The notes under the pieces are model-generated. The model was not told where the DNA came from. It was given only the letters and a program-made list of their open reading frames with translations, and searched no databases. From contig JAFAYI010000037.1 in assembly GCA_019240475.1 (NCBI GenBank), positions 1 to 64,000 on the forward strand: a stretch of 64,000 bases of DNA. Reading direction: 5' to 3'. The position numbers were made by a program, and so were the translations under genes. Below, in pieces: positions 26,198 through 33,866 of the stretch (positions are counted from its first letter, which is position 1; each line of letters opens with the position of its first letter). The stretch comes from Acidobacteriaceae bacterium (GTDB taxonomy: Bacteria; Acidobacteriota; Terriglobia; Bryobacterales; Bryobacteraceae).

Positions 26198-27070
26198 ATG
26201 GCAGCAGAGGCAACAGAGCCAATCATTACGGTAAAACTCCGCAAGGGTTTAGCGGATCGCAATCGCTTACCTCTCCAGCATGTGCTCAGCGTTTTGGAAG
26301 AATTTCGGCAGATGATTGCTGATGCTGGAAGGAAGATCCAGCGCGAACGTGGATACGCGGACACAAGCGGAAACTTCGGCCTGGAAATTATAGCTGGCGA
26401 CAATGGACTCCTGTTGAAGCGTGGCAGCGTCCAGGCGCCGATAGCGATAACCGCCAACGTTAGCACCGGGTTACTCGCCGCTCAAGAAGTGGTGAATCTC
26501 CTAGGCTTTCTGGAGCAAGAGGAAGGCGTCCTTGACCCCAACGTGACGCTCGACGCAGCATTACTTCGTCGCGTCAGCAGAGTTGCGCAGATTCAAAGAA
26601 GAGACAAGTTGGAGCTTGAGGTATCCGTTCAGCGTCCAGGGTTCCCCGAACCCATCAAGGCGACATTTGGCGCAGCTGGCCTCGCTTCCATAAAAGCCTT
26701 GCAAGCGCCAACGTTTGAAGTGGCTGGAGTGACAATGTACGGAAAACTGGTCGAACTCGTTGATAGAGACAAGGCCGATGAAGGGGGTAGGGGCTTTTGG
26801 GGTGAACTGCGGCGCGAGAGCGGGGAAACTTGGCGCGTTCAATTCAAAGCTACTGATGTCGAGAAAGCTACCGCCTTATTTCGAAAACAGGTTGTGGTTT
26901 CCGGCAACGCGGTGTATTACCGTGCCGCCTCTCCGAAGATCGTCGTTGAGACCATATCGCTAGATGCTGACCGCGACTACGAAGCCGCTTTTGATGAGCT
27001 ATTTGGGTGTTACAGAGACGCATTCAATTCTGATACGGCAACGTTGGTGAAGCGAATGCGAGAGGAGTAG
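26198..27070 (+). CDS. Transposon passenger protein paired with a PIN nuclease
   Basis: 290 aa from ATG 26198, eleven bases after the transposase stop. No family is recognised. The N-terminal half is helical (LPLQHVLSVLEEFRQMIADAGRKIQ); the middle contains a hydrophobic helix that may just be a core element (ANVSTGLLAAQEVVNLLGFLEQEEG); the C-terminal half is beta-rich. The PIN gene starts three bases after its stop, so both are translated from one message. It could be the regulator, antitoxin-like partner or specificity subunit of the nuclease; this is inference from order only. Confidence 0.75.
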   Translation: MAAEATEPIITVKLRKGLADRNRLPLQHVLSVLEEFRQMIADAGRKIQRERGYADTSGNFGLEIIAGDNGLLLKRGSVQAPIAITANVSTGLLAAQEVVNLLGFLEQEEGVLDPNVTLDAALLRRVSRVAQIQRRDKLELEVSVQRPGFPEPIKATFGAAGLASIKALQAPTFEVAGVTMYGKLVELVDRDKADEGGRGFWGELRRESGETWRVQFKATDVEKATALFRKQVVVSGNAVYYRAASPKIVVETISLDADRDYEAAFDELFGCYRDAFNSDTATLVKRMREE

Positions 27071-27073
27071 CCA

Positions 27074-27568
27074 TTGGGCGGCTGTGTATATTTCGACACT
27101 TCTGTGTTTCTCGCAATATTCAACGGCGAGCCGACTGCGAAAGGCATCCGGGGATTGCTGCGCGAACTAAAGCGGGAAAAAGCTCGAATCTACACCTCAA
27201 TTATCACTGTCCAAGAGGTTTCGGTACTTTCTTTTCGCGCGGGTCGTGTCTATGATGACAATCACGCCAAGGTCGCAAAGTTAGCAAGGCTTTTCACGGC
27301 AAACCGCGAAGTAGCCCTTACGGCAGCCAAACTCGAAGCGCAAATCATTGATCAGACGACCGAGAAAGATCAGGTCGAGAATAGACGGCGCAAGTGGGAT
27401 TGCTTTCATATTGCTACTGCAATGGTGTTGGGGTGCCAATACCTATACACAATTGACGACGGCATGTTGAGACGAAAGGATCAGCTACGGATCAAGGGTA
27501 TAAGCTTCCTTGAGCCAGCGCCGCGGAGCCTGGATCTGTTCGCATCAGAACTACCAACCGTACAGTAA
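27074..27568 (+). CDS. PIN-domain ribonuclease (VapC-like)
   Basis: 164 aa with a TTG start. The four acidic PIN residues are visible: Asp8 (VYFDTSVFLAIF), Glu48 (ITVQEVSVL), Asp109 (RRKWDCFHIATAM) and Asp128 (YTIDDGML). PIN domains cleave RNA with bound Mg or Mn ions, and most bacterial ones are toxins of VapBC pairs. The upstream partner (290 aa) is much larger than a VapB antitoxin and the downstream 62-aa basic protein is more antitoxin-sized, so the arrangement is atypical. Confidence 0.88.
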   Translation: MGGCVYFDTSVFLAIFNGEPTAKGIRGLLRELKREKARIYTSIITVQEVSVLSFRAGRVYDDNHAKVAKLARLFTANREVALTAAKLEAQIIDQTTEKDQVENRRRKWDCFHIATAMVLGCQYLYTIDDGMLRRKDQLRIKGISFLEPAPRSLDLFASELPTVQ

Positions 27569-27571
27569 CAA

Positions 27572-27760
27572 GTGCAAAAACGAACACCACCCAAAAAAAG
27601 AATCACCGCTAAGCGCCCGCTCTCTCTTCACCCGCTCAGCTTCGACGAAGCGGTGACAGATATTCTGAAGGCGAAGCCGGAAGCAAAGCCAGCTAAGGAT
27701 AATGGTATGAGAGACCGACCGATCCGCCTGAAGGCAAAGAAAGCGTTGGGCCCGGCGTAG
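27572..27760 (+). CDS. Small basic protein following the PIN gene
   Basis: 62 aa, GTG start three bases after the PIN stop. The ends are very basic and proline-rich (KRTPPKKRITAKRP... RLKAKKALGPA); the centre has the helix LSFDEAVTDILKAKPE, a pattern I associate with small proteins of the length of antitoxins and regulators. Its coupling to the PIN gene makes it a candidate antitoxin or RNA-binding cofactor. No firm family. Confidence 0.6.
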   Translation: MQKRTPPKKRITAKRPLSLHPLSFDEAVTDILKAKPEAKPAKDNGMRDRPIRLKAKKALGPA

Positions 27761-27801
27761 GAGAGGAAGGCCATAGCCCCCCGGCGTTCTGACACAATTA
27801 C

Positions 27802-28776
27802 TCAGGATGTAATCAAGAGATCCACGCCCGAGGGATTGTTCAAAACAACCGATGCAAATCTTATGCCGTTGGCGTTGTCAATTACTTCAAATGTGCAGTT
27901 GACGAAATGAACATCTTCGAGCTGGATTGGGCCGCCGTTGTAAATAACATGCGTATTCTTGAGCCATACGTGCCTCAGCATTTCACCATCTAGCTCGACA
28001 CCAGTACTGCTGCTCACGATGATGTATGTGGCACTGTATTTAGAGCTTAAGTTGAGGTTTACAGATCCTATATTCTGATATATTGCCCCCTCGGACGGTG
28101 GCACGACTCGCCCAGATCCCAATATGTCCGGTTGCACGTTACCTAGGGTCTTGATGACAAAAAGATTCGCAATCGGTGTATTAGGCGGTGTCGGTATGCC
28201 TGTAGGCGCTGGTTTAGAAAATGCAGCGGACGTGTAATGCATAACAGCTAGATTGGTGGTCCACGCCGCCTCGTGTAACCCTGGCGTTCCCAAACCCCTA
28301 TTGATCATCCGCTGTAGTCGCGATAAGACAACTGCATTCGCTTTGGCCTTTCCTAGAGCCGCGCTATCCAAAACGTTCTTGGTCTCGATGAGAGTCGTTT
28401 CGTTCAAGGAACGGCCCGCGATTCGCTGCAATGTGCGGTTTAAGACTGCCGACTGTAAGACTGGCACACCCAACACCGCCGCTAACAATATGACCACAGC
28501 TAGTGCATATCCCATTCGATATACCTGGGGTGTTAACCGAAGCTTTAGCCGTGGTTTCCTAACTTTAGAGGGATAGCTATAGGCCAAAAATCCTATCGTG
28601 GCCGTGAGTAGCGCGGTCAGCCCTGAAAGGATGTTTGACTGTTCCAGGGATGTTTGAAGTAAGAATTCAGACAACATCCCCACGAGAGCACCCGAGCAAA
28701 TTGCTAACCCAAACACGCGCCAGCGCGCCCTGTCATCGACAAAAATAAAGTAGTGCGCCTTTTCTGCGCTCACCAT
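27802..28776 (-). CDS. Membrane protein with C-terminal beta-rich domain (transposon passenger)
   Basis: 324 aa. Three hydrophobic helices (about 20-40, 47-67 and 90-112) are followed by a helical linker and a C-terminal region with many short strands (SVNLNLSSKYSATYIIVSSS... VHFVNCTFEVIDNANGIRF), reminiscent of a short parallel beta-helix of the pentapeptide or right-handed type. No family recognised. Its start overlaps the stop of the 90-aa membrane protein gene by seven bases, so the two form an operon opposite to the PIN operon. Confidence 0.65.
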   Translation of the reverse strand: MVSAEKAHYFIFVDDRARWRVFGLAICSGALVGMLSEFLLQTSLEQSNILSGLTALLTATIGFLAYSYPSKVRKPRLKLRLTPQVYRMGYALAVVILLAAVLGVPVLQSAVLNRTLQRIAGRSLNETTLIETKNVLDSAALGKAKANAVVLSRLQRMINRGLGTPGLHEAAWTTNLAVMHYTSAAFSKPAPTGIPTPPNTPIANLFVIKTLGNVQPDILGSGRVVPPSEGAIYQNIGSVNLNLSSKYSATYIIVSSSTGVELDGEMLRHVWLKNTHVIYNGGPIQLEDVHFVNCTFEVIDNANGIRFASVVLNNPSGVDLLITS

Positions 28777-29042
28777 TTTATGAGAGCTCCAAACAGCTTA
28801 AAGAGGAAGTCAAGCCCGAGGATGCAGTAGGTCGCATAGGACGCCCAATAATGCACGGCATTCAACGATGCAAGGCGGTCTGGCGGGTAGCCTGAAAGTT
28901 CTAAAACCCGCGTCACAAAATGGAGCACGAGAAGCCCGAGAAGAACGAGGGCGAACTTGATCAGATCTGCGGTAAAGGAAACCGCAAATTCGTCCACTCG
29001 ATCCCATGTTCTCCTCCAAAACCCTCGCTGGGCATCACTCAC
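28770..29042 (-). CDS. Small two-helix membrane protein (transposon passenger)
   Basis: 90 aa. An amphipathic, Trp- and Arg-rich N-terminus (RGFWRRTWDRVDEF) precedes two predicted membrane helices (about 28-47 and 66-87). It is the first gene of a two-gene minus-strand unit with the 324-aa membrane protein. Function unknown; a two-component membrane device is possible from the coupling. Confidence 0.6.
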   Translation of the reverse strand: MSDAQRGFWRRTWDRVDEFAVSFTADLIKFALVLLGLLVLHFVTRVLELSGYPPDRLASLNAVHYWASYATYCILGLDFLFKLFGALIKW

Positions 29043-29139
29043 GGCTCCGTTTATTTAAGCACAGGCAGATTCCGCGACGCGGACAGGCTATTCGTGGGCG
29101 CACGTTGGCACGAATCCGCGCTGGACGCAAGAGCAGAAT

Positions 29140-29349
29140 ATGGCAGAGCACGTGGCACTTTCAGACGGCCCCTTGCTAGCGGCAACGGTGGCAGCGAGTG
29201 CGCCGGTTAGCGGGGGGAGTGGCGGCGGGACCGGCACAAGCTCAGTTGGGGGGACGGTGAGCGCGCCACCGACTGGTGGCTACAGCGCCCCGGTTTACAC
29301 GCGACCGCTTACACCGACCGGACAGCAGAGAGAGCCGGACCCTGAGTAG
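29140..29349 (+). CDS. Possible small Gly/Ser-rich protein
   Basis: 69 aa of low complexity (SGGSGGGTGTSSVGG). No good ribosome site, and the 3' end overlaps the opposite-strand 99-aa gene by 41 bases. It may be spurious; listed because it is the only frame in the gap between the two minus-strand units. Confidence 0.2.
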   Translation: MAEHVALSDGPLLAATVAASAPVSGGSGGGTGTSSVGGTVSAPPTGGYSAPVYTRPLTPTGQQREPDPE

Positions 29350-29608
29350 GGCACTCCTCTGGTTTCAGAGGAACTAGGCCACCGGAGATCATGTCGTACC
29401 GAAACGCGGGAAGTATCGAACGCGGAACAGTGATGATTATGCCACCATCTTCATATGTGGGCCATTCCAAATCGACGCGATCGTCGCCACCGCTTCGAAT
29501 AGTAGGCGGGAGCAAGGTATAGCGAGTGCGCTCTCCGTTCGCGATGACCTCAACGGAGTCAAATATCACACCGTCTTGTGGGCCGTCAAAGTCCAGAGTA
29601 ATCCTCAT
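29309..29608 (-). CDS. Hypothetical transposon passenger protein
   Basis: 99 aa, acidic, probably beta-rich (MRITLDFDGPQDGVIFDSVEVIANGERTRYTLL... GGIIITVPRSILPAF). No signal peptide or family recognised. It is divergent from the next plus-strand gene with a 19-base gap, so both share a short control region. Confidence 0.5.
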   Translation of the reverse strand: MRITLDFDGPQDGVIFDSVEVIANGERTRYTLLPPTIRSGGDDRVDLEWPTYEDGGIIITVPRSILPAFRYDMISGGLVPLKPEECPTQGPALSAVRSV

Positions 29609-29627
29609 GGTCCAATCTTAGCCCGTA

Positions 29628-30029
29628 ATGCTCCACTTTTACATCGCCCCCTGGTCCGTTTGGAAAGAGCCGCACGGCGACACCAGCGCGCCGCGCTACA
29701 ACTTGTTCCGTCACAGCCATTGGTTCGAACTGCAAAATGGGCTGATTCTCATCAGCGGAGAATTCGACGACGGCCCGCACGGACGCGAGAAGCAGTCCCA
29801 GTGGCACGCGCATCCTGAAGTGGCGAGATTGCCGCATCCGATACACGAAGCGAGCGTGCCGTTAGTCGATCTACATTCGAAACCCGAATGGGCGCACAAG
29901 CAATACAAGCCGGTTCATCACGACGCGCTAAAGGCCGGACTCAAGATCGAGGATTCTCGCACGGTTTGGGATGTGCATGAGCGAGCGAAAGCGATTCATC
30001 CGCTAGTGAGGCTGGAGGAGAGATATTAG
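29628..30029 (+). CDS. Hypothetical His-rich transposon passenger protein
   Basis: 133 aa, with 15 or so histidines and many Trp (LFRHSHWFELQ, SQWHAHPEVARLPHPIHEA, HKQYKPVHHDALKAG). No family is recognised. The histidine content could reflect metal binding. The stop overlaps the stop of the convergent zinc-finger gene by four bases. Confidence 0.5.
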   Translation: MLHFYIAPWSVWKEPHGDTSAPRYNLFRHSHWFELQNGLILISGEFDDGPHGREKQSQWHAHPEVARLPHPIHEASVPLVDLHSKPEWAHKQYKPVHHDALKAGLKIEDSRTVWDVHERAKAIHPLVRLEERY

Positions 30030-30496
30030 CGGGATCGCCTTTTCGATTCCCGCCACTCGCTTCCGCGCTCTTTCCACCAATTGCGCTTGTGCTCTGCGCG
30101 AGACCAGCGGCTACAGTCTTCAGAGCAGTAATGCGCCTTCAGATCATCGGCTATGAAATACGGCGTTGTGCAATCAGGACGGCGACAAGTTCTCAAGCGG
30201 CGAGGGTCTATGAGGAAGATGGCAATTCTCGCAAACTGCTCAATTGTTATCGCGTCGGCGTTACATTCAATAGTTGAGCGGTGCGCACGAACACAGACAA
30301 TGGCGGATTCGTGAACGTTGTGTTTTCCGGCCCCCGCTTTCTGGTAATTGCTTGCTGATTGCGTTTCCAAAAACTCCCACTCGGCCCGGAGCTTGGTTTG
30401 CAGGATTAACCAATTAGACAGGCGATCTGGTTCAAAGGCAGTCCCGGGCTCCCATGTGCCAGTGAGGGGCCCCCATCTCCTGACAAAGGAGATCAC
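30026..30496 (-). CDS. CGNR-type zinc-finger-like protein (transposon passenger)
   Basis: 156 aa with a GTG start. The C-terminal 45 residues contain a two-pair cysteine motif, C-x4-C (CRRPDC) then YCSEDC, followed by a basic helix (RAEHKRNWWKERG). This resembles the CGNR/SAP30-like treble-clef finger found in bacterial DNA-binding regulators. The N-terminal 100 residues are an unassigned helical domain. The gene starts 20 bases from the relic inverted repeat, so its promoter must overlap that sequence. Confidence 0.7.
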   Translation of the reverse strand: MISFVRRWGPLTGTWEPGTAFEPDRLSNWLILQTKLRAEWEFLETQSASNYQKAGAGKHNVHESAIVCVRAHRSTIECNADAITIEQFARIAIFLIDPRRLRTCRRPDCTTPYFIADDLKAHYCSEDCSRWSRAEHKRNWWKERGSEWRESKRRSR

Positions 30497-30516
30497 GGGG
30501 CCAGCGTCGTTCTCGT

Positions 30517-30537
30517 TTTGTCAAAGGGATAATCCCG
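30517..30537 (-). repeat. Relic internal transposon end
   Basis: Twenty-one bases identical to the inner-to-outer part of the right inverted repeat, in the same orientation as the copy at 31096-31119 and 579 bases from it. No matching 8-bp duplication flanks it. It lies between two minus-strand passenger genes, and probably marks the former right end of a smaller, 5.4-kb element. Confidence 0.85.
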
Positions 30538-30541
30538 CGTT

Positions 30542-31051
30542 TTAACGTTCGGGGCGGCGTCTACGGCCCGTGCAGTTGTGTTCGTCGAAAAGTTTGCGGG
30601 CGTCTCCTTCTGAAAGCGTATGTCGCTGGATGCCCTCAGATGTCGCAATCCAATAACCCTTTCTCGGATTTTCCGCCAAACCAGCTTTACGCAGACATCC
30701 CAAAGCGCGATTCGGTTGCTGCCGCCGGTAGCCGTTTTGTTCCATCCATTCCTCAAGACGGCGGATGATAACGGCGGTTTCTACTTGCCCTCCGCTCTCA
30801 ACCAAAAGAGCGAGCGCCGGAGGCATGAGGTGCCATCTGGCAGCCGGTTTGGCGTCTGAACTCATGATTCGAATGTGTGATCGCCGCGAATCGCGTTTGG
30901 CTCGATCCCTATACATTCGCGCAATCTCGGTCTCCGCACGCTCGGGATTTAGAACCCTCGCCAGCATTTCAATCGCTCCGATGAGATCCTCGGTAGACTC
31001 GCGAATCCATTTGAGTTCGCTCGCGCTCGCAGCTTCATCCATGGCCTGCAT
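30542..31051 (-). CDS. Winged-helix-like hypothetical protein between the two right ends
   Basis: 169 aa. The N-terminus is helical (about 1-60). Residues about 72-145 read like a winged helix (LMPPALALLVESGGQVETAVIIRRLEEWM... LRKAGLAENPRKGYWIATSEG), with a basic C-terminus (CTGRRRRPER). Its stop lies five bases from the relic end, so the gene fits exactly between the relic and outer ends, as if captured as a unit. No family recognised; a role in regulating the element is possible. Confidence 0.6.
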   Translation of the reverse strand: MQAMDEAASASELKWIRESTEDLIGAIEMLARVLNPERAETEIARMYRDRAKRDSRRSHIRIMSSDAKPAARWHLMPPALALLVESGGQVETAVIIRRLEEWMEQNGYRRQQPNRALGCLRKAGLAENPRKGYWIATSEGIQRHTLSEGDARKLFDEHNCTGRRRRPER

Positions 31052-31095
31052 CGTAGCAGGATCGCAAGTTCTTGGTTGGCTAAAGCCGTAGTGTC

Positions 31096-31119
31096 GGGTT
31101 TGTCAAAGGGATAATCCCG
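31096..31119 (-). repeat. Right terminal inverted repeat
   Basis: Twenty-four bases ending GGGATAATCCCG, the exact inverted complement of 25122-25145. An inward-pointing TTGACA is also present here but has no good -10 partner. Confidence 0.95.
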
Positions 31120-31127
31120 AAAAATCT
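31120..31127. repeat. Target site duplication, right copy
   Basis: AAAAATCT, identical to 25114-25121. Confidence 0.93.
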
Positions 31128-31178
31128 GAGCTCAAGCTGTTCAATCTAGGGAAGATAACTTTTTTTTGATTTTTGTGA

Positions 31179-31841
31179 TCACTGCGCGAGCGCCCCGCCG
31201 GGCATGTATTGGCTCCTGAATCCGCGTGTCGCAATCTGCATATGCGACTCCCGCGTCAATCGCGGCCACAGGGAATCTGGGTCCGCATCGAAAACCAATC
31301 TGGATCGATTCTCAAGCACCGACCACGCGCCCAATCGCGCCTCGGCCTCGAGTTGACCCGGCGCCCAGCCGGCGTAGCCCGCATACAGCCGAAACTTCGA
31401 TGGCGCCGTATGCTCTCGCACGGCCTTCTCGATCAGTTCTTTGCTGCCTGTCGCATAAACATCGTCCCCAACGTGTCTTGCTCCGTCCATTTCGCCCGGC
31501 AATCGAAGCAGCGCCTGAACGGCTGTAATCGAGACCGGTCCGCCCGCGTACACCGGGTCTGTGCTGCCGCCTTTGAGATCGGGGAAAATTCGCGCCAGCG
31601 GAACTTCAGTCCTGCGATTGATGATCAGCCCAAGTGTTCCAACATCCGTGTCGTGCTCCAGGATGAGCACAACGCTTTCGGCAAAACTCGGATCGCGCAG
31701 TTTCTCGCTCGCCACCAGCAGGCTGCCGGTGTTCAGTTGCGGTTCATCAACGGTGGGCGCGCGGTTCGCTCTGCGGGGCGTTTGCGACAGCGCGGTCGAA
31801 CAGGCGATCGCCACGCAGACAACCACGACTGCGCGTACCAT
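31179..31841 (-). CDS. YqgE/AlgH family protein with signal peptide
   Basis: 220 aa. The DUF179 core is clear: LNTGSLLVASEKLRDPSFAESVVLILEHD, GTLGLIINRRTEVPL, VYAGGPVS and RLYAGYAGWAPGQLEAEARLGAW. Unlike the usual cytoplasmic members (about 185 aa), this one begins with a hydrophobic leader (MVRAVVVVCVAIACSTALSQ) predicted to be cleaved after ALS-Q or ALSQ. Function of the family is unresolved. It is the last of four same-strand genes that begin at 34942, and its start is four bases from the ROK gene. Confidence 0.9.
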   Translation of the reverse strand: MVRAVVVVCVAIACSTALSQTPRRANRAPTVDEPQLNTGSLLVASEKLRDPSFAESVVLILEHDTDVGTLGLIINRRTEVPLARIFPDLKGGSTDPVYAGGPVSITAVQALLRLPGEMDGARHVGDDVYATGSKELIEKAVREHTAPSKFRLYAGYAGWAPGQLEAEARLGAWSVLENRSRLVFDADPDSLWPRLTRESHMQIATRGFRSQYMPGGALAQ

Positions 31842-31845
31842 GTGC

Positions 31846-32766
31846 TCATTGTCTCAAGAAGGGCCAAGCCGCGCCAATCAGCGTAGCCCGCGAGCCGAGC
31901 GTCGCGCGGCTCAGCACGGTTTGCGATCGCGCGAATGTTCCAGCGTGGCGCTCAAACGCGCGCTCGATGGCTTTCATGACCAGATCCCCGGCCTCGGACA
32001 ACCCGCCCGCCACCGCGATCCGGTCGGGAAAAAACGTACTAGCCATCGACGCAATGGCGACACCCAACCACTCGCCGGCTTCTTCCAGAAGCGATACAGC
32101 GAGCCCGTCTTCTTCTCTCGCTGCCTGAATCACGTCCCGCAGCGAAACCCCAGCCGCTAATCCCGCTCTCTCGCGAAACCTCGCCGCAACCGCCGGCGCC
32201 GACACCATGATTTCCGCGCACCCATGTCCTCCGCAGCTGCAGAGTGGACCATCCCGTTCCACCACAATGTGACCCACATCTCCCAGGCATCCGTACGCGA
32301 ACCGCAGCGGTTCGCCCGCGACGATCAATCCCACGCCTAAACCCGTGCCGGAGGTCACGCAGAGAAACCGTCTCGATCCCTGGCCCGACCCGAACCACCA
32401 CTCCGCCATTGCCGCCGCATTCGAATCCACTTCCAATTCAATCGGCAGCTCAAACTGCTTGGCCAGCCGGCGCCTCAGTGAGAAATCTTGAAGCCACTCC
32501 AGGTTCGAATTGTAGAGCAGATGATCGCGTCCGGCATCTAGAAATCCCGCTACTGCCACTCCCATGCCCGCCATTTGCCCGATTTCAAGTCCGCTTGACG
32601 TAATCGCTCGTTCGACCGCCCGCTGCAGTTCGGAAAAGAAAAACTCCGCATCTGGCAAAGTCGAAAACGAATCGACAAAGCCCAAATCTCCGCGCGCGTT
32701 TACGATTCCTACCTTTGTGGACGTGCCGCCGACATCGATGCATAGAATCAGCCGGCCTTCCAACAC
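31846..32766 (-). CDS. ROK family sugar kinase
   Basis: 306 aa. Phosphate-binding loop LCIDVGGTSTKVGIV, the hinge DSNAAAMAEWWFGSG, adenosine loop TSGTGLGVGLIVAGE, and the ROK zinc signature CSCGGHGCAE preceded by the conserved GHIVV histidine. There is no N-terminal helix-turn-helix, so it is a kinase, not a repressor. Probable substrate is a hexose or N-acetylated amino sugar; the adjacent SIS isomerase supports an amino sugar. The start is 2 bases from the SIS stop. Confidence 0.92.
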   Translation of the reverse strand: MLEGRLILCIDVGGTSTKVGIVNARGDLGFVDSFSTLPDAEFFFSELQRAVERAITSSGLEIGQMAGMGVAVAGFLDAGRDHLLYNSNLEWLQDFSLRRRLAKQFELPIELEVDSNAAAMAEWWFGSGQGSRRFLCVTSGTGLGVGLIVAGEPLRFAYGCLGDVGHIVVERDGPLCSCGGHGCAEIMVSAPAVAARFRERAGLAAGVSLRDVIQAAREEDGLAVSLLEEAGEWLGVAIASMASTFFPDRIAVAGGLSEAGDLVMKAIERAFERHAGTFARSQTVLSRATLGSRATLIGAAWPFLRQ

Positions 32767-32768
32767 AA

Positions 32769-33866
32769 TCAGCGAGCCGCGCCTTCAGCGCCCAATCCTG
32801 TCTCGGAAACGGTGATCATGGGCGCCAGGCGAAAACGGCCCAATGGCACGCCTCGCCATTGCGCTGTCCGGTAGGCGGCAATCTGCATCGGTATGATCTC
32901 TGCTACCGGCGCGAATCGCTCTGGCATGCCCTCCGGCCAGGCGCACAGTTGCGTCGCTCGCGAATTTGACACCGCTGGTCCCACCCATCGAACGTTCGCG
33001 CCGGCCTCCAACAGGTCTTCGGCTAGAGCGTGATCGATGTCCCGCGAGACGCCTTGTGATCCAAACACAACCGCCCGAAACTGCTCGTCGACCACCTCCA
33101 CTGGCCCATGCCGGAATTGCGCCCCGGACATGCCTACCGCCGGCATCTTCGCTACCTCGTGGAACAGCAGCGTGCCCGCTCCCACCGAAGCGAGCGAAGC
33201 GCCGCGCCCTAGCACGTATAGAGGGGTGGTGCTCGCGAAAAAACTCGGCCATCCGCCGCTCCAATGAAAGCACTCTGGAATCCAGCCGGCCAGTGCTTCA
33301 ATCGTCGCGTCCAATTCCGCCTTCATCCCTCCGTAAAGGTCCAGAAAGTACGCCGAGCCTAACAGAAGCAGCGTCACAATCGTGGCCGTGTAGGTCTGTA
33401 TCGCAACCAGCTCGTCTGCCGGACTACCCATTGTCACAGTTGACGCCGCATTGCGCGCCAGCGTGCTCCCCGGTACATTCACCACCCCGACCACTTTTGC
33501 CCGCGCCTGTTGCAAAACCGTCAGCAGCTTGGTTGCTTCAACGCTCTCTCCGGACCGCGATACCAGGATCACCGCCGTGTCTGCATTGAATGTCTCCGTG
33601 TGGTAGTACAGCAGCTCCGAACTCTCGACGACCGGCGCTTCCACCCCTCTTGCGGCGAAAAAATAACTCAATGGGATCGCGGCAAATAGCGATCCGCCCA
33701 TTCCGCTTATGATGATTCGTTTGCTCGAGCGCAGCACCTCCGCCGCTCGAACCAGCGCCTCGCGGCCTCCCGAAAAATGATGTGCGCGGACCGCTCGAAG
33801 CGCGTCCGCCTGCGAAAGTATGTTCTCGGCCAGCGCAGGATTCACTTGCCTCTTCGATTCAACCAC
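32769..33866 (-). CDS. SIS-domain sugar isomerase (GlmS C-terminal/AgaS-like)
   Basis: 365 aa with two SIS subdomains: RIIISGMGGSLFAAIPLSYFF and AVILVSRSGESVEATKLL in the first, PLYVLGRGASLASVGAGTLLFHEVAKMPAVGMSGAQFRHGPVE in the second. There is no N-terminal glutaminase domain, so it is of the phosphosugar isomerase/deaminase (AgaS, FrlB) kind, acting on an aminated or fructosamine-type sugar phosphate. Its 5' end overlaps the oxidoreductase gene by 25 bases. Confidence 0.88.
   Translation of the reverse strand: MVESKRQVNPALAENILSQADALRAVRAHHFSGGREALVRAAEVLRSSKRIIISGMGGSLFAAIPLSYFFAARGVEAPVVESSELLYYHTETFNADTAVILVSRSGESVEATKLLTVLQQARAKVVGVVNVPGSTLARNAASTVTMGSPADELVAIQTYTATIVTLLLLGSAYFLDLYGGMKAELDATIEALAGWIPECFHWSGGWPSFFASTTPLYVLGRGASLASVGAGTLLFHEVAKMPAVGMSGAQFRHGPVEVVDEQFRAVVFGSQGVSRDIDHALAEDLLEAGANVRWVGPAVSNSRATQLCAWPEGMPERFAPVAEIIPMQIAAYRTAQWRGVPLGRFRLAPMITVSETGLGAEGAAR

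Larger units (their letters stand above)
25122..31119 (+). mobile_element. IS1595-family transposon with passenger genes
   Basis: A 5998-bp element bounded by identical 24-bp terminal inverted repeats and a perfect 8-bp target duplication. It encodes an IS1595-type transposase at the left end and roughly nine passenger genes. IS1595 members are commonly about 0.7-2.5 kb, so this is a large passenger-carrying derivative. A third end sequence at 30517-30537, oriented like the right end, suggests stepwise growth. The intact ends, duplication and transposase indicate a recent, possibly still mobile, insertion. Confidence 0.92.
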
